Below, piece after piece: positions 1-6,601 of a stretch of DNA of 8,065 nt. Within the stretch, counting starts at the first letter, position 1; the number at the start of each line of letters is the position of its first letter. Under the pieces are notes generated by a model. It saw only the letters and a list, made by a program, of their open reading frames with translations. It searched no databases and was not told the origin of the DNA. A program made the position numbers and the translations under genes. The stretch is from Pseudomonadota bacterium (lineage in GTDB: Bacteria > Pseudomonadota > Alphaproteobacteria > Rhizobiales > Rhizobiaceae), in contig JAEYTV010000393.1 of NCBI GenBank assembly GCA_023433855.1, forward strand, positions 1-8,065, written 5' to 3'.

Positions 1-543
1 CCTGGCCTTCGAGACGGCCGATCGCGCGGGGTGCGGGGCTTACGCATAAACAGCCGCAACCCGGCCGGTCTGACGATGAAGGATTTTCTTCGCGCTGCCA
101 TGCGGGTCCGCGCTTGGCGATGGCACGTTCAGCTGCAAGCAAGCCCTGAGGAGATCATCGAGAACGCGGGCCGGATACTGGAAAGCCCGGTTCCAGTCGT
201 GCTGGATCATTTCGCCTTCGTGGAGCCCCGATCGCAAGCGACCCGTTCCGCACTGGCATCGCTCCTGGCCTCCGCCCGTCGGGGGATGCTCTTCATGAAA
301 CTTTCCGCGCCGTACCGGATCGAGCCGGCGCCGTATCATTCATTGAAGGCCTTCGCCAAAGAACTCGCAGGTCTGGTCCCGGGGAGGCTCCTGTGGGGGC
401 TGGATTGGCCCCACACCGAATGTTTCTCGACCATCCCTGACGATGCGAAGCTGATTGATCTCATCGAAGGGTGGCTGCCGACGCCCGAACTGCGCCGTCA
501 GATCCTGTGTGACAACCGCCGTGGTCTTTACTGGGATCACTGA
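1..543 (+). CDS. Amidohydrolase (COG3618 / LigI-like), 3' part only
   Basis: Frame 1 is open from the first base to the TGA at 541-543, so the gene starts outside the window and the first in-frame ATG is not its start. About 180 residues are visible. The early piece GVRGLRINSRNPAG is typical of the central barrel of metal-dependent or metal-independent amidohydrolases related to 2-pyrone-4,6-dicarboxylate lactonase (LigI) and COG3618. Later comes VPVVLDHF, the strand with the family histidine, then LWGLDWPH, whose Asp is the expected catalytic acid, and a C-terminal DNRRGLYWD that matches the usual DNPxRLY ending. These enzymes hydrolyse lactones or similar C-O/C-N bonds of small carboxylates in the cytoplasm. 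The substrate cannot be told from this part. The C-terminus looks complete. It is convergent with the ctaD block, separated by 828 bases. Family call is firm; substrate is unknown. Confidence 0.85.
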   Translation, partial: PGLRDGRSRGVRGLRINSRNPAGLTMKDFLRAAMRVRAWRWHVQLQASPEEIIENAGRILESPVPVVLDHFAFVEPRSQATRSALASLLASARRGMLFMKLSAPYRIEPAPYHSLKAFAKELAGLVPGRLLWGLDWPHTECFSTIPDDAKLIDLIEGWLPTPELRRQILCDNRRGLYWDH

Positions 544-1371
544 GCCGGCACCCCTCGTGGTCGCCTTCAGGTACAAGCAATTCGCCTAGACGTCCGGTAT
601 GAGACGCAAAGCGGCCGTTAGAAAGATGTATAAGATAGGCTGTGGAATCGCTCAGCCAGTTAGAACAACAACACTGCTACCAGTCTCGTTCGCCATTGTC
701 TTGGAGTTCGAGCGTCCCAAGCTGCCTCTGCAACTGCCGAATAGCGCTCCGTAACCCGGGTACCTTATAGGCCAAAGCTACGTCGCTTTCTGCTCCCCAG
801 GCTGGAGCTTCATCATCCGCGGTAGACCTTCTAAAACCATGGCTCAGTCGCGAGCGTTCAGCCTGATCAAGGTCCATGCGGCGAAGGCCGCCCCGGGTTC
901 GGCCTCGATGCCAAACAGCCAGGCAATGCGGGTAGCAGCCTTCCCCGAAGCAGGAGCCGTTTCGGGGGCGGCACAGGGGGTCCCGAGGTCCGATGAGGGC
1001 GCAAAGCGGTCCGGCCGTTCGGGCCGACAGCGGGCTGGCTGCTTCCGGCTGCGGATTGTTCAAAGAGCGGACATTCGGGTTTGGCGTGAGCATCGTTCAT
1101 CCGGTTAAGATCGGCTTCAACGCACCGATGTCCGAACCCCTGATTCGAAAAAGGCTTTGACGCGATAGGTGAGGGCAGTCGGGATGCGTGAGCACGCGCC
1201 ATAGGCTGGTCAGCTCGGGAACGGGCTCGAGAACCCGGACAAGGTCCGATTCGGCATCGCCAAGCGCGATTGGCAGAGCCGCCGCACATCCCCGCTTTGG
1301 CTGCGGATACGAGCCCGAGCACACTGTTACTGCGTGCTGTGAACTGGGCTTCTGGAGCAACCTCGCGCACC
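544..1371. other. 828-base region without a supportable gene
   Basis: I checked all six frames. The open frames here are rich in Arg, Pro, Ser and Gly, change character along their length, lack a ribosome binding site, and mirror one another on opposite strands, as expected of GC-rich non-coding DNA. Short pieces read more like protein, such as the minus-strand segment at about 680-790 (SAIRQLQRQLGTLELQDNG) and another at about 845-960 (TRIAWLFGIEAEPGAAFAAW). They lie in different frames and end at stops, so at most they are remnants of decayed genes. No tRNA, terminator with a T-run, or long repeat was seen. Confidence 0.5.
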
Positions 1372-1662
1372 CTACTCGAACACGATCCGAGCTGTGCCTC
1401 TTTTGGCGATCAAGGCTTTCCGTGCTTCCTGGATCCGTTCAGCCTTTCGTTTGGTATAGGGGCCCAGCGGGCGGGTCTTCTCGTTGCCGCGACGGACCCG
1501 GCAGTACCAGTGGCCGTCGTCCGAGAAGATTTCAACCGAGGTCGGCGTGCGTTCTCTCCCGACAACCTCCTCGTCGAACTCGACGATCCTTGAACAATGC
1601 TGAGCGGGGGCAGTCGTGCGCGAAGCACTGGGGGTGCTGAGTTCCTGCTGCAATGTGGACAT
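1372..1662 (-). CDS. Small basic protein of unknown function, 96 aa
   Basis: I do not recognise this protein. The start is ATG at 1662, preceded by AAAAGGAG eight bases upstream, one of the best ribosome binding sites in the window; the stop is TAG at 1372. The frame stays open upstream (ATG at 1707), but there the purine-rich AGGAG abuts the start codon, so the shorter form is preferred. Residues 1-40 are polar and low in structure. Residues 41-96 form a compact basic part: SVEIFSDDGHWYCRVRRGN, then GPYTKRKAERIQEARKALIAK, i.e. two predicted strands followed by a basic helix. This order vaguely recalls small strand-strand-helix DNA-binding modules such as the arm-binding domain of integrases, but that is only an impression. 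It lies 80 bases after the Rieske-reductase gene in the same direction and is probably the last gene of that block. Confidence 0.7.
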   Translation of the reverse strand: MSTLQQELSTPSASRTTAPAQHCSRIVEFDEEVVGRERTPTSVEIFSDDGHWYCRVRRGNEKTRPLGPYTKRKAERIQEARKALIAKRGTARIVFE

Positions 1663-1742
1663 AGGTCGAACTCCTTTTCGGTCACGACGACGCACCAGCT
1701 CCGCCATCTCCTGGTTGCGCTCTCTCCGTTGCCAGGCGCTTT

Positions 1743-3278
1743 CTAGGTCGCGATCTGACGCTCCATTTCGATCTCGGCCTCCAGGCTTTCGATGTCGCGG
1801 AAGATCGAAGCGACAGCCAGCGTGCGCCCTCCGCGTTTGACGCGGAGCAGGCAATCCTTGGCTGCGATGTCTCCATCGACCGCGATCTCATCCCATTGCT
1901 CGGCATGGCCGACATAGTTGATGGGAACATCGTAATGCTGGCTCCAGAAGAACGGCACGGCGGTGAATTTCTCGCGATAGCCGAGCATGTTCAGTGCAGC
2001 GGTCTGGCCCTGTCTCTCTGCAACCACCCAATGCTCGACCCGAATGTTTTCACCATTGTGAGGATCGGGCCACCGGGCAATGTCGCCGGCCGCAAATATC
2101 CCGGGCGCGCTCGTCTCCAGAAATGAGTTCACCGCGACACCGCGATCGAGGCTCAGCCCAGCCTTTTCGGCGAGTTCGATCCGCGGTCGCACGCCTATGC
2201 CGGCGACGACGAAATCCACGTCCAACATGCCGCCGCTGCTGAGCTTCATCTTGCTGCCGTCGATGCTGGCCGCAGTGTCCTCGAGGTGGAATACGACGCC
2301 ATTCTCCTCATGGAGTGCGCGAATGAAATCGCCCATCTGTGGACCCAGGATCCGCTCCATGGGCCGTTTGTCCGGTGCTACAACATGAACGTCGATGCCC
2401 CGCGAGCGCAGGGCCGCTGCAACTTCCAAGCCGATGAAGCTGGCGCCCAGCACGATGGCGCGCCGCGCAGTCGTGGCTCGCTCGATAATTGCTTTGCAGT
2501 TGGCGAACGAGCGCAGGGTGTGGACGGGTGGCTGGTCGGCTCCGGGGATCGCAAGGCGAACTGGTTCGGCCCCCGTGGCGAGCAACAGCGCGTCGTAAAG
2601 GATCCTGCCTTCATCCGCGAGGACAACCTCGCGGGAACGCGGATCGACGTGAACGGCCTTCGCATTGAGACGCAGGTCGATGTTGTTTTTTGAATAGAAC
2701 TTCTCCCCGCGAAGCGGAACCCAATTCTCCGGGGCCTTTCCGGCGAGGTAGTCCTTGGAGAGGCTCGGCCGGTCGACGGGCGGCGCCTGGTCATCGCTGA
2801 TCATGACGATGCTGCCCTGGTACTGCTCGCGCCGGAGTGTTTCGGCTGCTGCAAAACCAGCCGCGCCGCCGCCGACAATGACGATTTTCCCAGGGAACTG
2901 GCCGGAGCCTCCGCCACGCGGCTTCGGTGTTGTCCCCTTGCGCTTCTCTGTCACGAATATCAGATGGTCGCGCTGTTCAACCGACCAGCAAGCGAGTGGA
3001 CTGAACGCAGGGGCTCGCAAGGCCTCACCCGTCCGCAAATCGAAGCACGCGTGATGCCAGGGACACCGGACGGTATCTTCCACCAGAACACCTTCGACGA
3101 GCGGCCCGCCGTAATGTGTGCATGTCGCCGCGGTGGCGAAGACCTCGGTCCCCCGGCGCACCAGCAACACCTGCTCGTCGCCGCAATGGCCGACAAGCTT
3201 TCCGCCATCGGGAAGGTCGGACAACGCGATTCCCTGGACCAAATCCGGTCCGACCAATTTGGTATGCCCTTCAGCCAT
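1743..3278 (-). CDS. Rieske [2Fe-2S] domain fused to FAD/NAD(P)H-dependent reductase, 511 aa
   Basis: This is a cytoplasmic redox protein with two modules. Residues about 10-110 form a Rieske ferredoxin domain: C53-T-H55 and C72-P-W-H75-H76 supply the two Cys and two His ligands of the [2Fe-2S] cluster. Residues about 130-511 are a pyridine nucleotide-disulfide-type reductase: VIVGGGAAGFAAAE near 133-146 binds FAD ADP, VLGASFIGLEVAAAL near 276-290 binds NAD(P)H, GIFAAGDIARW near 393-403 is the second FAD motif, and a reductase C-terminal domain follows. No redox-active CxxC pair is present. The arrangement matches the AIF-like (AIFM3/AIFL) and ferredoxin reductase group, which passes electrons from NAD(P)H via FAD to an iron-sulfur centre. 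The start is ATG at 3278 with AAGGGAGAAG just upstream; the stop is TAG. It lies 193 bases downstream of the Tim44-like gene. The acceptor is unknown, and no oxygenase component is in the window. Confidence 0.92.
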   Translation of the reverse strand: MAEGHTKLVGPDLVQGIALSDLPDGGKLVGHCGDEQVLLVRRGTEVFATAATCTHYGGPLVEGVLVEDTVRCPWHHACFDLRTGEALRAPAFSPLACWSVEQRDHLIFVTEKRKGTTPKPRGGGSGQFPGKIVIVGGGAAGFAAAETLRREQYQGSIVMISDDQAPPVDRPSLSKDYLAGKAPENWVPLRGEKFYSKNNIDLRLNAKAVHVDPRSREVVLADEGRILYDALLLATGAEPVRLAIPGADQPPVHTLRSFANCKAIIERATTARRAIVLGASFIGLEVAAALRSRGIDVHVVAPDKRPMERILGPQMGDFIRALHEENGVVFHLEDTAASIDGSKMKLSSGGMLDVDFVVAGIGVRPRIELAEKAGLSLDRGVAVNSFLETSAPGIFAAGDIARWPDPHNGENIRVEHWVVAERQGQTAALNMLGYREKFTAVPFFWSQHYDVPINYVGHAEQWDEIAVDGDIAAKDCLLRVKRGGRTLAVASIFRDIESLEAEIEMERQIAT

Positions 3279-3370
3279 TTTCTTCTCCCTTGGCGATACT
3301 GTGTCAAATCGCTCGTGCGCGTGAGAAACGGGAAATCTTCCGGTCAGATAAGGTGTCGCTTAGGCCGACT

Positions 3371-3475
3371 TTACAGCCCTTCCATGGATTTCTTGAACTT
3401 TACCGGCGCGCAATCCCTGAGGGCATTGGTATCGAAATCCGCGGCGGCCATGACAAGGAGCACAACCGTGCTCAA
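3371..3475 (-). CDS. Possible 34-aa ORF overlapping the Tim44-like stop codon
   Basis: A TTG at 3475-3473 overlaps the TGA stop of the Tim44-like gene (TTGA) and has GAGGA a few bases upstream. The frame runs to TAA at 3371. The product would begin with a short hydrophobic stretch (STVVLLVMAAA), followed by a polar tail ending KFKKSMEGL. An internal ATG at 3451-3449 would give 26 residues. No family is recognised. The stop-start overlap and the binding site favour translation. The short length and lack of any known relative make this tentative. Confidence 0.2.
   Translation of the reverse strand: MSTVVLLVMAAADFDTNALRDCAPVKFKKSMEGL
3458..3473 (-). other. Hairpin over the end of the Tim44-like gene
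   Basis: GAGCAC and GTGCTC form a perfect 6-base stem with a 4-base loop, reaching into the stop codon of the Tim44-like gene. No T-run follows in the direction of transcription, so a classical intrinsic terminator is unlikely. It could slow read-through or protect the upstream message before the Rieske-reductase gene. Confidence 0.25.
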
Positions 3476-4125
3476 GGAATTCCTCGAAGAGGAAAAGTAG
3501 TACACTGCTTGCCTCGGTAGACGTCGGTCGCCACGACAACCCACGCGTCGCTCCTGAATGGCGCCGGGCGGGAAAACGTCCAGAGGTCATCCGTCGTGAT
3601 GACGGCCTTTGGGTCGCCGTTGATAACATCGCCCGCGGCGGATCGCTCGGCGCTGACGATTTGCGCGTGGAAGAGGACCGTGATCTCCATCGCCTCCGCG
3701 GTGATTTCGATGTTTTCGACCTCGGCTGCTTCGATGCCGATGAAGGCCAGTTCCAACGTCTCGTGGCTCTCGCATCGCGCGGTGCAGTCATCGGCGAACA
3801 CTTGCCACACTTCGGCCGAGAGGAGCGGCCGGAGCGCCGCAAGGTCGCCCTGCGCATAGGCCTGGAGCACCGCTTCGTAGGCGAGCCGCGCGCCTCTCAG
3901 GAAGGTTTCCGTGTCGAATGCCGGATCGAGCCTGCGAAGTTCCGCGATGGGCGAATCCTCGCCGATCGTCGATACGCCGTCGCCGTCCGGTTTCGAGACC
4001 GACTGACTGGGCTTGCCGGATTCGTGCGGCATGAGCAGAAGATCCAACGTCGACAGAAATGCCCACCAGAGGGAAAACAGGATAATCGCGGGGATGTTGT
4101 TTGCGGCGTCAACGGCTTCGCTCAT
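3472..4125 (-). CDS. Tim44-like domain protein with N-terminal membrane anchor, 217 aa
   Basis: Residues about 9-32 (IPAIILFSLWWAFLSTLDLL) form one hydrophobic segment, probably a membrane anchor. A polar linker (about 34-64) and a Tim44-like/MRPL45 fold (about 65-202) follow. The hallmark order is DPAFDTETFLRGARLAYEAV, the helix pair AYAQGDLAALRPLLS, TLELAFIGIEAAEVENIEI, the strand AMEITVLFHAQIVSA, then GDPKAVITTDDLWTFSR and WVVVATD. Bacterial relatives (TimA type) are inner-membrane or membrane-bound proteins with roles proposed in membrane-protein handling. The start is ATG at 4125, with GAGGAGAGG eight bases upstream and lying inside the end of ctaD. The 12-base gap to ctaD indicates co-transcription and suggests a link with oxidase assembly, which is inference. 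The tail after residue 200 (DVYRGKQC and onward) is unlike the usual short ending. Confidence 0.85.
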   Translation of the reverse strand: MSEAVDAANNIPAIILFSLWWAFLSTLDLLLMPHESGKPSQSVSKPDGDGVSTIGEDSPIAELRRLDPAFDTETFLRGARLAYEAVLQAYAQGDLAALRPLLSAEVWQVFADDCTARCESHETLELAFIGIEAAEVENIEITAEAMEITVLFHAQIVSAERSAAGDVINGDPKAVITTDDLWTFSRPAPFRSDAWVVVATDVYRGKQCTTFPLRGIP

Positions 4126-4137
4126 GGCGGCCTCTCC

Positions 4138-5730
4138 TCAACGTATGCGAGGCAGGGAATTGAACTGGTGGAGGGGCGGGGGCGAGGATAGCGTCCATTC
4201 GAGCGTGGTGGCGCCGTTGCCCCATGGATTGACTCCGGCAACGCGCTTCTGTGCGAAGGCCTCCGCCACTGCGAAGAAGAAGACGACGAGGCCGGCGGCC
4301 GAGATATAGGAGCCGACCGACGAGACGAAGTTCCAGCCGGTGAACGCGTCAGGATAGTCCGCGTAGCGGCGCGGCATGCCGGCGAGTCCGAGGAAATGCT
4401 GCGGGAAGAAGACGAGGTTGACGCCAATGAAGGTGAGCCAGAAGTGGATCCGGCCAAGCGTCTCGCTCATCATGTAGCCGGTCATCTTCGGGAACCAGTA
4501 GTACCAGGCCGCGAAGATCGCGAAGGCTGCCCCGAGCGACAGCACGTAGTGGAAGTGCGCCACCACATAGTAGGTGTCGTGCAGCACACGGTCGACGCCA
4601 GGATTGGCGAGCACGACGCCGGTCACCCCGCCGATGGTGAAAAGGAGCACGAAGCCGGACGCCCAGAGCATTGGCGTCTTGAAGAAGATCGAGCCGCCCC
4701 ACATGGTGGCCAGCCAGGAGAAGACCTTGACGCCGGTCGGCACCGCGATGACCATCGAGGCGAAGGCGAAATAGCGCTGCGTATCGACCGACAGGCCGAC
4801 GGTGAACATGTGGTGCGCCCACACCACGAAGCCGATCACGGCGATGGCCACCATGGCGTAGGCCATGCCGAGATAGCCGAAGATCGGCTTCCTCGCAAAG
4901 GTCGAGATGACGTGGCTGATGATGCCGAAGCCCGGCAGGATCATGATGTAGACTTCCGGGTGCCCGAAGAACCAGAACAGGTGCTGGTAGAGGATCGGAT
5001 CGCCGCGGCGGGCGGGCGCAAAGAAGGTCGTGCCGAAATTGCGGTCGGTGAGGAGCATCGTGACTGCGCCCGCGAGCACCGGTAGGGCCAAGAGCAGCAT
5101 GAAGGCAGTCACCAGCATCGACCAGGCGAAGAGCGGCATCTTGTGCAGCGTCATGCCTGGCGCGCGCATGTTGAGGATGGTGGTGATGAAGTTGATGGCG
5201 CCAAGGATCGAGGATGCGCCCGACAAATGGATCGACAGGATGACGAGATCGACCGCCGGGCCAGGCTGGCCCTCGGTCGAGTAGGGGGGATAGAGGGTCC
5301 AGCCGCCGCCGTGGCCAGATGATCCGGGGGCGCCCGGAACGAACAGCGACAGGATGAACAGGACGAGCGACGCGGCCAGAAGCCAGAAGGAAATGTTGTT
5401 CATGCGCGGGAACGCCATGTCCGGCGCGCCGATCATGATCGGCACGAACCAGTTGCCGAAGCCGCCGATCAGCGCCGGCATGATGACGAAGAAGATCATC
5501 ACCAGGCCGTGCGCGCTGACCACGACATTGTAGAGGCTCGGGTCGGCGAAGATCTGGAGCCCCGGTTCCTGCAATTCCATGCGCAAGGCAACCGACAGGC
5601 CGGTGCCGAGAATGCCCGACAGCATGGAGAGGGCGAGATAGAGCGTGCCGATGTCCTTGTGATTGGTCGAGAACAGCCAGCGTGCGGCAAAGCCGGGTCT
5701 TGCGTCCTCTACTGCCGTTGCGTCCGCCAT
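4138..5730 (-). CDS. ctaD: Cytochrome c oxidase subunit I (aa3 type), 530 aa
   Basis: This is the catalytic, integral membrane subunit of the aa3 oxidase, which reduces O2 to water and pumps protons. It has about twelve membrane helices and the full family length. Visible ligands are H74 (VVSAHGLVM) and H394 for haem a, H392 for haem a3 (VAHFHYV), and H257, H306 and H307 for CuB (HPEVY, WAHHMF). Y261 is placed for the His-Tyr cross-link. The D-channel entry residues N93, D104 and N111 ([11 protein letters not shown]) and E259 are present, as are K-channel T332 and K335 ([10 protein letters not shown]), so this is an A-type pump with all key residues intact. The start is ATG at 5730 with AGGA five bases upstream; the stop is TGA at 4138. 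Downstream are the Tim44-like and Rieske-reductase genes. No subunit II gene precedes it, which is unusual since ctaC commonly does. Confidence 0.97.
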   Translation of the reverse strand: MADATAVEDARPGFAARWLFSTNHKDIGTLYLALSMLSGILGTGLSVALRMELQEPGLQIFADPSLYNVVVSAHGLVMIFFVIMPALIGGFGNWFVPIMIGAPDMAFPRMNNISFWLLAASLVLFILSLFVPGAPGSSGHGGGWTLYPPYSTEGQPGPAVDLVILSIHLSGASSILGAINFITTILNMRAPGMTLHKMPLFAWSMLVTAFMLLLALPVLAGAVTMLLTDRNFGTTFFAPARRGDPILYQHLFWFFGHPEVYIMILPGFGIISHVISTFARKPIFGYLGMAYAMVAIAVIGFVVWAHHMFTVGLSVDTQRYFAFASMVIAVPTGVKVFSWLATMWGGSIFFKTPMLWASGFVLLFTIGGVTGVVLANPGVDRVLHDTYYVVAHFHYVLSLGAAFAIFAAWYYWFPKMTGYMMSETLGRIHFWLTFIGVNLVFFPQHFLGLAGMPRRYADYPDAFTGWNFVSSVGSYISAAGLVVFFFAVAEAFAQKRVAGVNPWGNGATTLEWTLSSPPPLHQFNSLPRIR

Positions 5731-5735
5731 CGTGT

Positions 5736-5758
5736 CCTGCCCTTCTTCTCGTGGCAGG
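5736..5758 (-). promoter_or_regulatory. Inverted repeat over the ctaD ribosome binding site
   Basis: In the transcribed direction CCTGCC and GGCAGG form a 6-base stem with an 11-base loop, directly before ctaD. The 3' arm contains the AGG of the presumed binding site (AGGACACG-ATG). If it folds in the message, it would hide the site and reduce translation until melted or bound. Only the complementarity is seen; folding and regulation are inferred. Confidence 0.3.
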
Positions 5759-5799
5759 CAGGGCGGATTCGGAACAGGACGGCGTCGTCAGACCGTCGT

Positions 5800-5830
5800 C
5801 ATAATAGGGAACCAGGCCTTGCCTGCGTCT
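5800..5830 (-). promoter_or_regulatory. Weak candidate promoter for the ctaD block
   Basis: In the 106 bases between the cyclo-ligase stop and ctaD, the minus strand carries TATTAT (5806-5801), a fair -10 element. AAGACG lies about 19 bases upstream as a poor -35. The spacing is long and the -35 weak, so this is only a candidate. The length of the gap itself suggests ctaD has its own promoter instead of relying on read-through from the folate gene. Confidence 0.2.
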
Positions 5831-5836
5831 TCTCGA

Positions 5837-6481
5837 TCAGTCCGTGACCACCACATCCATGGGAATGTCATGGGGCTGGGGATGGATGGTCGGTATCCTG
5901 CTTTGCGTGTAGCCGACGCCGATCGTCAGCGGCTTCCTCGCCATGGTCGCCAGCGTGCGGTCGAAGAAGCCGCCGCCATAGCCCAGCCGGTAGTGCGCAT
6001 CATCGAAGCCGACCACCGGCGCGATCACGACATCGGGCTGCACCGCTGGACCGTGCGATGGAACGAGGATATTCCAGACGCCGCGCTCCAGCGGATCGCC
6101 CGGCGCCCATATCCGGTATTCGAGCGGCCAGCCTTTCTTGATGACGACGGGCAAGGCAATGCGGCCACAGCGCTCGATAACCCTGATTCCCCAGTTCCTG
6201 AGGTCCGGCTCGCCGCGGAACGGCCAATAGGTTCCGACCACCCGGCCGCTGAACTTGCCGACGGTCAGGTCGAGCAGGCTGGCGATGCGCTCAGACCGGG
6301 CCTGACGCTCGTCGGGATCGAGCGCGAGGCGCTCGTCAATCAGGCGCTTGCGCTCAGCCTTCCTCCACTGGGCGACGTCGCCCCACGCGTCCGCCAATCG
6401 CACAGTGCGATAATCGAGCGCCAGTTCGTGCATGAAGCACGGTGGCGATGCGTATTCGGTGGCTTCGGCTTCGTCTGCCAT
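5837..6481 (-). CDS. 5-formyltetrahydrofolate cyclo-ligase (MTHFS family), 214 aa
   Basis: The family enzyme converts 5-formyltetrahydrofolate plus ATP to 5,10-methenyltetrahydrofolate in the cytoplasm, returning this storage or inhibitory form to one-carbon metabolism. Seen in order: WRKAERKRL (about 39-47), the conserved N-terminal helix with basic residues; GTYWPFRGEPD (about 83-93); the LGYGGGFFDR loop (about 166-175), which binds the nucleotide/phosphate; and PHDIPMDVVVTD at the C-terminus, the usual family ending. The start at ATG 6481 keeps the segment YASPPCFMHEL, which I recall from rhizobial homologues. The frame continues upstream to 6586, but that part runs through the palindrome and looks non-coding. 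The binding site is weak (GAAGATGAG). It is divergent from the LysR gene, 120 bases between starts. Some relatives with this N-terminal extension may have other functions. Confidence 0.9.
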   Translation of the reverse strand: MADEAEATEYASPPCFMHELALDYRTVRLADAWGDVAQWRKAERKRLIDERLALDPDERQARSERIASLLDLTVGKFSGRVVGTYWPFRGEPDLRNWGIRVIERCGRIALPVVIKKGWPLEYRIWAPGDPLERGVWNILVPSHGPAVQPDVVIAPVVGFDDAHYRLGYGGGFFDRTLATMARKPLTIGVGYTQSRIPTIHPQPHDIPMDVVVTD

Positions 6482-6566
6482 CTTTGGCTCATCTTCAATT
6501 CCCGGGAGTATCGAGCGACAGGGTGCTCGCCGGTAAACAGGAAGGCAAACGGAATTAAATGCTGTA

Positions 6567-6589
6567 TGAATGCAAAAAAATTGCATTCA
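6567..6589. promoter_or_regulatory. Perfect 9-base palindrome before the LysR gene, candidate operator
   Basis: The arms TGAATGCAA and TTGCATTCA are perfect reverse complements around an AAAAA spacer. The site lies in the 120-base divergent region, immediately before the AAGGAG of the LysR gene. LysR-type regulators usually bind interrupted dyads near their own promoter, often T-N11-A; this one has T-N13-A symmetry (TGCAA-N5-TTGCA). Placement suggests autoregulation of the LysR gene and possibly control of the cyclo-ligase. The same core occurs at 7908-7922. Confidence 0.6.
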
Positions 6590-6601
6590 AGGAGACGAGC
6601 G

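Noticed and set aside
640..670. Sequence GGAATCGCTCAGCCAGTTAG resembling the D-arm of a tRNA
   Set aside because: No matching acceptor stem, anticodon arm or TPsiC loop follows at the right distance.
1318..1338. Imperfect hairpin downstream of the 96-residue gene
   Set aside because: Seven-base stem with a mismatch and no following T-run, so it is not supported as a terminator.
867..1370. 167-codon minus-strand frame in the gap
   Set aside because: Pro/Arg/Ser-rich, no recognisable motif, no good start, and overlapping frames on both strands are equally open.
1188..1640. 150-codon plus-strand frame and the overlapping 107-codon frame
   Set aside because: Composition is Ser/Arg/Pro rich without domain or ribosome site, and the right half is antisense to the 96-residue gene.
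3587..3857. Additional minus-strand frames inside the Tim44-like gene
   Set aside because: Arg- and Ser-rich shadow frames; the Tim44-like frame has clear family similarity throughout.
4396..5085. 229-codon plus-strand open frame
   Set aside because: It is antisense to the conserved ctaD gene, with His, Asp, Glu and Arg-rich composition typical of the reverse of a GC-rich membrane protein.
5663..6601. Open plus-strand frame running 313 codons into the LysR gene, which would give a 593-residue protein
   Set aside because: It lies opposite the end of ctaD and the whole cyclo-ligase gene, has no domain, and the LysR family start with a strong AAGGAG is at 6602.
6482..6601. Possible 6S RNA gene upstream of the cyclo-ligase, as beside ygfA in enterobacteria
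   Set aside because: Only 120 bases separate the divergent genes, and no long bulged hairpin of about 180 bases is present.
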